Source: Candidatus Coprenecus merdigallinarum
Lineage (GTDB): Bacteria > Bacteroidota > Bacteroidia > Bacteroidales > UBA932
NCBI GenBank assembly: GCA_018712545.1
Contig: DVGV01000064.1
Coordinates: 1 to 40,261 of the forward strand
Direction: 5' to 3'
DNA: 40,261 bases
The notes under the pieces are model-generated. The model made no database searches. It was given only the letters and a program-made list of their open reading frames with translations, and had not been told where the DNA came from. Position numbers and translations under genes: made by a program. This document shows, in pieces, positions 34,833 to 40,261 of this stretch. Position 1 is the first letter of the stretch. The number at the start of each line of letters is the position of its first letter.

Positions 34833-34840
34833 ACCCAAAC

Positions 34841-34926
34841 ATTTTCCATTTTCCGACAAAAATGGCGAAAAACATTTTCCGTTTTCCGACAAAAAGGCAA
34901 AAAAACCTTTTCCATTTTCCGACAAA
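34841..34926 (+). repeat. Three 33-bp tandem repeats upstream of the ATPase gene
   Basis: The 20-base core ATTTTCCATTTTCCGACAAA begins at 34841, 34874 (one base different) and 34907 (one base different), with A-rich spacers, period exactly 33. The last copy runs straight into the -7 box of the ATPase gene. Within each core TTTTCC is itself repeated. The array starts 8 bases after the previous operon ends. Confidence 0.9.
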
Positions 34927-34930
34927 TCCG

Positions 34931-34939
34931 TATCTTTGC
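34931..34939 (+). promoter_or_regulatory. Promoter -7 box for the AAA/DUF4143 ATPase gene
   Basis: TATCTTTGC, a perfect -7 box, 21 bases before the ATG and directly behind the third tandem repeat, whose TTTT falls near the -33 position. Confidence 0.55.
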
Positions 34940-34960
34940 TGACGTATAAAGGTTTTAGAC

Positions 34961-36295
34961 ATGTCTGGAAAAATATTCAAGCGCAAGATTTACGAAAGAA
35001 TGCTCAGATGGAAACGGGAAAGTGACGGACAGACGGCACTTCTGATAAAGGGTGCGCGACGGACCGGGAAATCTACCATTGCGGAAGAGTTCGCTCGCAA
35101 GGAGTATAAATCCCATATAATCATCGACTTTTCAATAGCTGATATCTCAGTCCATGAATTATTCTCACATATTTCAGACTTGAATTACTTCTTTTTGCGG
35201 ATTCAGTCGCTGTTCAATGTAACGCTGTACGAACGGAAATCGGTTATCGTTTTCGATGAGGTCCAGCTCTGTCCTCCGGCCCGGCAGGCAATCAAGCACC
35301 TCGTAAAAGACCACCGGTACGACTACATTGAAACCGGGTCGCTCCTATCCATAAAGAAAAACGTAAAAGGAATCGTGATTCCGAGCGAAGAAACCCGTAT
35401 CGCAATGTATCCGATGGACTTCGAAGAGTTTCTATGGGCCATTGACAAACCTCAGATTCACGGGCTGATAAAATACTCATATCAAAATTTCAAGCCACTT
35501 GGAGATGCCGTAAACCGTGATCTTATGCGCCTTTTCCGCCTGTACATGCTCATAGGAGGTATGCCACAGGCTGTCAGTGCCTACCTGGAATCCAATGATT
35601 TCTCGGCCATAGACGCAGTAAAACGGAACATCCTGGAACTGTACATCGATGATTTCAGAAAAATCGACCCGTCAGGCCGCGCTTCCCGCCTGTTTGCCTC
35701 CATTCCCGCAGAACTCTCCCGCAATACAACCCGCTACAAAATAGGAAGCGTAATTGAAAATGCAACGGCAGCCAGACTCGGTGAACTGTTGATGGACATG
35801 GCAGACTCCATGACAGTGAACTTTGCCTACCACGCCGATGATCCCGGTGTTGGTTTCTCCCTTCATGCCGACTACAATTACTTCAAGATGTTCCTTGCCG
35901 ATACCGGATTGTTCGTCACACTCGCTTTCATGGACCGTGACTATACGGACAATGTAATATACCGTAAACTCCTTTCAGACAAACTCCCCACCGACTTGGG
36001 ATATGTGTATGAAAACGCCATCGCCCAGATGTTGAAGAGTGCCGGTAATGAACTGTTTTACTACACATTCAAGGAGGAGACCCGTAACTACGAGATAGAT
36101 TTCCTCATCTCGCGAAAAGACAAGATATGCCCCATAGAGGTCAAATCCTCCGGCTACAACTCACACAAGTCCCTCGATATGTTCCAGAATAAGTTTTCGG
36201 CGAGGATTCTTCACAGATATCTTTTATATACCAAAGACTTACGAAAAGACAAGGATGTTTTGTGCCTGCCCGCGTATATGGCGGAGCTCCTATAA
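34961..36295 (+). CDS. AAA-family ATPase with DUF4143 C-terminal domain
   Basis: A 444-residue cytoplasmic protein. The N-terminal AAA_14-type ATPase has Walker A IKGARRTGKST (about 28-38), Walker B SVIVFDEVQL and a sensor-like YIETGSLLS. The middle and C-terminal part is the DUF4143 region (LYMLIGGMPQAVSAYLE, LPTDLGYVYENAIAQML) with a PD-(D/E)xK-like end, EIDFLI then ICPIEVKSSG. Such genes occur in many scattered copies in Bacteroidetes, and their function is unclear; the nuclease-like lysine/glutamate residues are intact here. Codon use is more AT-rich than in the neighbouring B12 operon, which suggests a separate origin. It is preceded by 33-bp tandem repeats and its own -7 box. Confidence 0.88.
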   Translation: MSGKIFKRKIYERMLRWKRESDGQTALLIKGARRTGKSTIAEEFARKEYKSHIIIDFSIADISVHELFSHISDLNYFFLRIQSLFNVTLYERKSVIVFDEVQLCPPARQAIKHLVKDHRYDYIETGSLLSIKKNVKGIVIPSEETRIAMYPMDFEEFLWAIDKPQIHGLIKYSYQNFKPLGDAVNRDLMRLFRLYMLIGGMPQAVSAYLESNDFSAIDAVKRNILELYIDDFRKIDPSGRASRLFASIPAELSRNTTRYKIGSVIENATAARLGELLMDMADSMTVNFAYHADDPGVGFSLHADYNYFKMFLADTGLFVTLAFMDRDYTDNVIYRKLLSDKLPTDLGYVYENAIAQMLKSAGNELFYYTFKEETRNYEIDFLISRKDKICPIEVKSSGYNSHKSLDMFQNKFSARILHRYLLYTKDLRKDKDVLCLPAYMAELL

Positions 36296-36381
36296 AGCAT
36301 ACACCCGACTGTCGGCTGACAGGCACTGCAGGCACCATAACCGCGCGGCAATATGCATACTTTATGAGTCGCGAAAGGCAG

Positions 36382-36557
36382 TCAACGAATTGACTTCGTG
36401 GTGCACTACTGGAATTTAGTTCTTGGTTATCAGCACCTTATAAAATACACTGCACATTTGACTTGTTTTAAGATTGGGTAAATGTGCAGTCGCATTTACA
36501 ATGGATTGACTTTCAGGTGATTCAAAAAAAGAGTGCACCACGAAGTCAATTCGTTGA
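36382..36557. mobile_element. MITE-like 176-bp element with 25-bp terminal inverted repeats
   Basis: The 25 bases at 36382-36406 (starting TCAACGAATTGACTTCG) are repeated exactly, inverted, at 36533-36557. Both ends are bordered by AGGCAG (36376-36381 and 36558-36563), a 6-base direct repeat expected of target duplication. Inside, CTGCACATTT (36450-36459) and AAATGTGCAG (36480-36489) can form a further stem. There is no transposase frame, so it would need an enzyme supplied elsewhere. The bases 36296-36375 between the ATPase stop and the element show nothing clear. Confidence 0.85.
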
Positions 36558-36558
36558 A

Positions 36559-36622
36559 GGCAGCCCATGGCAGCAGTCCCAAAGTCACCGCTCCGTGCTT
36601 CATCGGGGCATCATGGCTGTGA
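36559..36622 (+). pseudogene. Degraded 3' end of a DUF4143 ATPase gene
   Basis: The bases from GGCAGCC to the CTGTGACTG region align, with small gaps and many substitutions, to the last 20 or so codons and stop of the DUF4143 fragment ending at 39194 (shared blocks CAAAGTCA, CTCCGT, CATCG). The identity continues into GGAAATCCGCTAT and the -7 box in both places. Frame is lost. It borders the MITE-like element, which seems to have landed in or beside it. Confidence 0.6.
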
Positions 36623-36637
36623 CTGCCGGAAATCCGC

Positions 36638-36646
36638 TATATTTGC
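36638..36646 (+). promoter_or_regulatory. Promoter -7 box for the small barrel protein gene
   Basis: TATATTTGC, a perfect -7 box, 34 bases before the ATG at 36681. It is embedded in GGAAATCCGCTATATTTGC, nearly the same as the bases at 39200-39218. Confidence 0.55.
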
Positions 36647-36680
36647 AATGCGAAACAGCTACACACACAAACAATAAAAG

Positions 36681-37235
36681 ATGAAACACCTTATACTGAC
36701 TGTCCTGGCCATACTGACGGCCGTCTCAGGGGCATACGCAAAGTCCGTGTCCAAAGCCATTGACACCATTGTGATTGCTTCCGAAAAACCGGTAGCCGTG
36801 TCCAACCACTCCTTTTCCCTCCAGATTGTGGGCATAGAGTACGGGTACGAGCAAAAACTGGGGGGAAGCTTCTCGATGGTCTTCCGCGCTGGAATGGTAC
36901 CTTCAGGACTGTACTTTTATGGAGACTACCATCTCACCGAGCTGCAGTTCAGTTCAAGTTTAGGCATCAACATCGAGCCACGCTTCTATACCAACTTCGG
37001 CCGTCGGGCCAGACTGGGGAAAAACACCTTCAAGAACTCGGCAGACTTTGTCGCAATAAAGATACAAGGAGCACTCAGCGGGCCTTTTGACTTCAGCCTG
37101 ACTCCTATGTACGGTATCCGCAGGGTCTGGGGCAAACATTGGTTCGGTGAATTCACTGCCGGAGGAAGAGTCGGCATTCAGAACGGCTTATACTTAGCTC
37201 CTTACTTACAGTATCGTTTCGGTTTTGTTTTCTGA
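36681..37235 (+). CDS. Small exported protein, probable outer-membrane beta-barrel
   Basis: A 184-residue protein with a typical signal peptide (MKHLILTVLAILTAVSGAYA). The mature part alternates hydrophobic and polar residues in strands (SFSLQIVGIEYGYEQKLGG, SFSMVFRAGM, LQFSSSLGINIEPRFYTNF) and ends YLQYRFGFVF with a terminal Phe, as in outer-membrane barrels. I recognise no family. It has its own -7 box; the degraded TPR lipoprotein and a second barrel-type protein follow. Function unknown. Confidence 0.72.
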   Translation: MKHLILTVLAILTAVSGAYAKSVSKAIDTIVIASEKPVAVSNHSFSLQIVGIEYGYEQKLGGSFSMVFRAGMVPSGLYFYGDYHLTELQFSSSLGINIEPRFYTNFGRRARLGKNTFKNSADFVAIKIQGALSGPFDFSLTPMYGIRRVWGKHWFGEFTAGGRVGIQNGLYLAPYLQYRFGFVF

Positions 37236-37276
37236 ATCAAGTTCCGGCGCAACTGCCGAAATCTGTTAGTTGCCGC

Positions 37277-37512
37277 ATGAAACATCTGCGTTACACTCTG
37301 ATATTTCTGCTTACCTCCGCCAGTCTGCTCCTGCCCGGCTGCGCGGAGGACAGAAGACGCTTTATTATTTTGGAAGAATCAGGGGAAATACCTGTGATAA
37401 CGCAGCCGCTATGCGATACTATATTCAAGCTGAAAAACATATCACCCAAAATGAGAATCTATCAATATCAGGGAGACTTCTCAAGTTTTGCAATCAAACA
37501 AATAATCCATAA
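37277..37512 (+). pseudogene. Frameshifted, internally deleted TPR lipoprotein gene
   Basis: The first codons (MKHLRYTLIFLLTSASLLLP then GC) match the start of the lipoprotein gene at 39222. About 78 bases in, the sequence jumps to what corresponds to codon 107 of that gene and continues in another frame (KTLYYFGRI, AMRYYIQAEKH, NENLSISGRLL). Comparing distances to the shared AGACGC, 241 bases are missing, which is not a multiple of 3. The break falls between two similar stretches of the intact copy (GCTGCACGGACAAG and GCAGCGCGGAGGACAAG), which suggests deletion between short repeats. The stop used by the shifted frame is 2 bases before the next gene. A 105-residue frame reading through is not a genuine protein in my view. 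Confidence 0.75.
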
Positions 37513-37514
37513 AC

Positions 37515-38324
37515 ATGAAGCAGATAACATCATTACTCTTGTCCGTGATTCTTGCCTGTGCTGCCTGCTACAATGGTATGAGCCAGACTTATGACACTTC
37601 TGACAAACAAGAAAGAACATCTAACCTGATCCGCTTTTATGGCGGTATAGGGCTATGGGGGATTTACAGTTATGGAACAAATCTGTCAGGAACTGACAAC
37701 GGCGCAGTCGGCTATATCAGACACTATCCTACCGCAGTGTATGGTTTCAGCTACCAAAGAGACTTAGTGAGGCGTTTCTCTCTGGAATTGGACATACAGA
37801 GTTCATATAGAAACGGTTTTCCCGACTTTGCAGATGCCTATGTCTACTCCGATGCCGTCGGAAATTCCATAACCGGAATAGGGGATATTCCTGAGGTAAA
37901 AGACTACATTCAGGAACAGGCTGCTCAAGGAAGCAATCTGAACAATCTGGCGTGGATAAGGCACAACTCGCTGGCTATCACGGTCAAGCCTGTATTCCAC
38001 ATGATAGACAATGAGCATCACCGGTTCTCAGTCTACGCAGGTATCGGATACTATTTTGCCGACGGACTGTGCTTCAGGGCAGAGCAGATGTTCCCAACCG
38101 TAGCTCCTATGGATTTTACGACATTTACCTCACAATACCACATCAACGGACTTGCTGGAAATGCAGGCCTACGCTACGAATATACATTCCTCACCCATTA
38201 CGTGATAGGAATCGATGCCGGTGCCACATTCAATGACAATGCCGCCGGATGGCAGAGGGAAGATGCCTCCATGCTTTCCTCATGCGATTTTCGCACTGTC
38301 CTATATATCGGTTTCAGATTTTAG
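37515..38324 (+). CDS. Exported protein, probable outer-membrane beta-barrel
   Basis: A 269-residue protein with a signal peptide (MKQITSLLLSVILACAACYN, cleavage near GMSQ) and a strand-rich body of the small-barrel type: RFYGGIGLWGIYSYGTNLSG, YGFSYQRDLVRRFSLELDIQ, RFSVYAGIGYYFADGLCF and YVIGIDAGATFND, ending RTVLYIGFRF with a terminal Phe. It resembles generic outer-membrane porin-like proteins of Bacteroidetes; no specific family recognised. It starts 2 bases after the degraded TPR gene and so probably shares that gene's old transcript or uses a degenerate -7 box inside it (AAGTTTTGC near 37482). A cloverleaf-like repeat begins 8 bases after its stop. Confidence 0.75.
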   Translation: MKQITSLLLSVILACAACYNGMSQTYDTSDKQERTSNLIRFYGGIGLWGIYSYGTNLSGTDNGAVGYIRHYPTAVYGFSYQRDLVRRFSLELDIQSSYRNGFPDFADAYVYSDAVGNSITGIGDIPEVKDYIQEQAAQGSNLNNLAWIRHNSLAITVKPVFHMIDNEHHRFSVYAGIGYYFADGLCFRAEQMFPTVAPMDFTTFTSQYHINGLAGNAGLRYEYTFLTHYVIGIDAGATFNDNAAGWQREDASMLSSCDFRTVLYIGFRF

Positions 38325-38332
38325 GCAGTAGA

Positions 38333-38399
38333 ACCTACGGAAGGCATTGGCTCCCGAAAAGGGAGGGGACCCACAAAGTGGGGAGGACCTTCCGTAGGT
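38333..38399. repeat. Cloverleaf-like inverted repeat element
   Basis: Outer arms ACCTACGGAAGG (38333-38344) and CCTTCCGTAGGT (38388-38399) are perfectly complementary over 12 bases. Inside are two small hairpins: CTCCC-GAAAA-GGGAG (38351-38365) and CCCAC-AAA-GTGGG (38370-38382). The result is a three-way junction. It could be a REP-like element or a processed RNA structure and may also end the transcript of the gene just upstream. The right arm resembles the 21.5-kb array palindrome. Confidence 0.85.
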
Positions 38400-38431
38400 A
38401 TGACTGTTTCCGCAGACAATGCTCCTGTAAA

Positions 38432-38827
38432 CTATTTGAAAGTAACCTCTACGATATAGTCCGGTACGTCGGCAGGCATGTCGGAGGGCAGGGTCACAAA
38501 GAGACCTTCCTTGTACTGCTTGAAGCCGAGCTTCACGTCAGGCGAGCCGAAAGGAGTGACTGAGGCCACCTTGCGTCCGGCCTTGTAGGGCACGTAGATC
38601 TGTCCGTCCGAGGCGGCCTTGAAGGCGTCGGCGGGGAAGACGTGCAGCCACATCCGGTCGTCCTTATGGGTGGTCACGCCCCAGGGCTGGGGTTTCACGA
38701 GGATGCTGCGGGTGCCGTAGATGGTCTCGCCGTTGACAGCAAGCCACTCGCCCTTTGCAGCCAGGCGCTCAAGGGCTGCGGCGGGGATGTTGCCGTCGGG
38801 CTGAGGGCCTACGTTCAGCAGCAACTT
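38432..38827 (-). pseudogene. C-terminal remnant of a GH29 alpha-L-fucosidase
   Basis: About 130 codons on the minus strand end in a normal stop. They read LLLNVGPQPDGNIPAAALER, then GEWLAVNGETIYGTR, then a C-terminal beta domain, the typical end of GH29 fucosidases (family length usually 430 residues or more). Everything before LLLNVGP, including the catalytic barrel, is missing. At that point the sequence changes abruptly into a plus-strand DUF4143 fragment. No start codon belongs to this frame other than a chance one beyond the junction. Non-functional remnant. Confidence 0.85.
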
Positions 38828-39194
38828 AAGGAACGAGCTGAAAAGCAGCAAAAAGATTTATTTCTATGACAACGGCATCCGCAATGCCATAATCGCAGAT
38901 TTTTCCCAGGCCGAAAGCCGCCGGGACATCGGTGCCCTCTGGGAGAACTATGCTATCTCCGAAAGGGTGAAACAGAACGCCTACACCTGTCACTGGTGCA
39001 ATTCCTGGTTCTGGCGCACCAAAGAACAGTCAGAGATAGACTACATAGAGGAAAGCGACGGAAACCTGTCCGCCTTCGAATTCAAATGGAATCCCGGTGC
39101 CCGGCACCGCACTCCCTCATCCTTCCTCAAAGCCTACCCCGGCAGCAACCTCAAAGTCATCACTCCGTACAACATCGAGGACTTCCTGCTGTAG
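38814..39194 (+). pseudogene. C-terminal remnant of an AAA/DUF4143 ATPase
   Basis: About 126 codons read NLRNELKSSKKIYFYDNGIR, then DIGALWENYAISERVKQNAY, WFWRTKEQSEIDYIEE, FEFKWNPGA and finally LKVITPYNIEDFLL with a stop. This is the usual end of a DUF4143 ATPase of a subfamily different from the intact gene at 34961. The ATPase half is absent. The fragment begins where the GH29 remnant ends, with a few bases that could belong to either. Downstream is the -7 box and the TPR lipoprotein gene. Confidence 0.85.
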
Positions 39195-39209
39195 TTGGCG
39201 GAAATCCGC

Positions 39210-39218
39210 TATCTTTGC
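39210..39218 (+). promoter_or_regulatory. Promoter -7 box for the TPR lipoprotein gene
   Basis: TATCTTTGC, a perfect -7 box, ending just 3 bases before the ATG. If active, its transcript would start at or next to the start codon. Confidence 0.5.
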
Positions 39219-39221
39219 CGC

Positions 39222-40261
39222 ATGAAACACCTGCGTTATATCTGGATATTTCTGTTTACGTCCGCCAGTCTGCTCCTCATCAGCTGCACGGACAAGCCGC
39301 ATATAAAGGCCGTTCTCGACAAGGCCGAGGAAGTGATGGAGACGGAGGACCCTGCAGTGGTCTACGCCATGCTGGACAGCATCAACACCGAAGATCTGAG
39401 CACCAGACGCCTCAAGGCCCGATACGCTCTGCTCTACTCCCAGGCCTTGGACAAAAATTACATAGACCTGACCACCGACAGCATCATCCGCCCGGCCGTC
39501 AAGTACTACAGGCATCACGGCAGCGCGGAGGACAAGCTCAAGACGCTCTACTACCTCGGAAGGATAAAGGAAAACGCCGGAGACAATGAGGGCACTATGC
39601 GCTGCTACATAGAAGCTGAGAGATATGTACATCGGAATGAGAACCTTTTAATGTCGGGACGGCTTTATTCTGCTAAGAAAGCCATATACTATCAACTATA
39701 CCAATTTCACGATGCTGAGGACAATGCGGTTAAGGCCGCTTCCTTCTTTAAAAATGCAGGGGACACCTCCCGTTATGCTAAAGAGTTGTCCGCTGCCCTC
39801 AATACAAGTTTGATTCTGAATGACACTGCCGGCCAGGCAGCATACATTGAAGAGTTGAAACAATTGATACCCATTATGACAGAACCTGTTAAAAGTGCTT
39901 TCTACAGCACTCTCCTCAGTGCCATCCCGACCGATTCGACTGCAACTATAAAGGCAACCATAAATGAGTACATTTCTACGATAAAAAAAACAGATGCTAT
40001 TGATTGGCTGTCTGTTGCTTTGGCATACTGGGAAATAGATTATATTGACTCAGCGCTCAGTGCTGTCGGGCGATACCCTCTATACGAAAAACGGCACACG
40101 TCAGAACAGCGTTATTATCTGGCATCAGCCTACATTCATGAAAGTAATGGTGACACCATACAGGCTTACGACTACCTGAAGCAGTATGTACAACTTGATA
40201 CCGAAGAAAGACAGGGTATCTACAATGATGATACCAAATACGAAGATGAGAAATTTGATGC
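39222..40261 (+). CDS. TPR-repeat lipoprotein (3' end outside window)
   Basis: The first 346 codons are present and open to the window end. A signal peptide with lipobox LISC (Cys22) is followed by the pattern of Bacteroidetes TPR lipoproteins: AVLDKAEEVMETEDPAVVYA, ARYALLYSQALDKNYIDLTT, LKTLYYLGRIKENAGD, then further helical repeats (YLASAYIHESNGDTIQAYDY). Family members often continue into a membrane helix and a cytoplasmic region; this part is not in view. The start is fixed by the signal peptide. A broken paralogue lies at 37277-37512. Role unknown; codons become more AT-rich after about residue 130. Confidence 0.85.
   Translation, partial: MKHLRYIWIFLFTSASLLLISCTDKPHIKAVLDKAEEVMETEDPAVVYAMLDSINTEDLSTRRLKARYALLYSQALDKNYIDLTTDSIIRPAVKYYRHHGSAEDKLKTLYYLGRIKENAGDNEGTMRCYIEAERYVHRNENLLMSGRLYSAKKAIYYQLYQFHDAEDNAVKAASFFKNAGDTSRYAKELSAALNTSLILNDTAGQAAYIEELKQLIPIMTEPVKSAFYSTLLSAIPTDSTATIKATINEYISTIKKTDAIDWLSVALAYWEIDYIDSALSAVGRYPLYEKRHTSEQRYYLASAYIHESNGDTIQAYDYLKQYVQLDTEERQGIYNDDTKYEDEKFD

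Noticed and set aside
33534-34925. A 463-codon minus-strand frame
   Set aside because: Antisense to the PKD lipoprotein gene and running into the 33-bp repeats; valine/glycine-rich with no recognisable domain.
37277-37594. A 105-residue lipoprotein gene
   Set aside because: Only the first 25 or so residues belong to the family; the rest is an out-of-frame reading of the degraded TPR gene and overlaps the next real gene.
38432-38851. A complete small protein on the minus strand
   Set aside because: It is the tail of a GH29 fucosidase; its apparent start lies in the joined DUF4143 sequence.

Overview
The window looks like chromosomal DNA of a fairly GC-rich member of the Bacteroidales; an Alistipes/Rikenellaceae-like genome would fit, but the genus is a guess. 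The evidence is a SusC/SusD pair with STN domain, an ECF sigma/FecR pair, an S46 dipeptidyl peptidase, many SPII lipoproteins, and repeated Bacteroidetes-type -7 boxes (TAnnTTTG) in front of genes. No rRNA, tRNA, CRISPR array, prophage or plasmid functions were seen.

Region 1-12.7 kb (minus strand) is one tight run of eight genes: S46 peptidase, Mrp-type ATPase, ECF sigma factor, FecR anti-sigma factor, SusC, SusD, TlpA-like thioredoxin lipoprotein and DsbD (cut by the window start). It reads as a regulated outer-membrane uptake system coupled to periplasmic thiol chemistry. At 12.7 kb the run diverges from a glycerate kinase across interleaved promoters.

Region 13.9-20.3 kb holds a secreted esterase and a secreted amylo-1,6-glucosidase-type enzyme in an operon headed by a small lipoprotein. 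A HAD phosphatase follows, then a radical SAM/SPASM enzyme paired with a second, homologous small lipoprotein. This matches the poorly understood rSAM/lipoprotein system of Bacteroidetes, here with two candidate partner lipoproteins around one enzyme.

Region 20.3-27.1 kb has a gene remnant, a two-gene membrane operon, an unusual array of about four 117-bp units rich in palindromes (21555-21990), a beta-propeller-type lipoprotein, a GH3 beta-glucosidase and phosphoglycerate mutase (gpmI).

Region 27.2-34.8 kb begins with a RAYT-type Y1 (HUH) transposase flanked by inverted copies of one palindromic element. A cobalamin riboswitch then leads a four-gene operon: a BtuB-like TonB receptor, a BtuG-like propeller lipoprotein, a DUF4465 (BtuH-like) lipoprotein and a PKD-repeat lipoprotein of unknown role. 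The last two share an N-terminal module.

Region 34.8-40.3 kb is scarred accessory DNA. It holds an AAA/DUF4143 ATPase behind three 33-bp tandem repeats, a 176-bp MITE-like element with a 6-bp target duplication, two small beta-barrel-type proteins, and a cloverleaf-like inverted repeat. It also holds broken genes: a GH29 fucosidase tail fused head-on to a DUF4143 ATPase tail, a second degraded DUF4143 tail, and a frameshifted TPR lipoprotein whose apparently intact paralogue runs off the window end.
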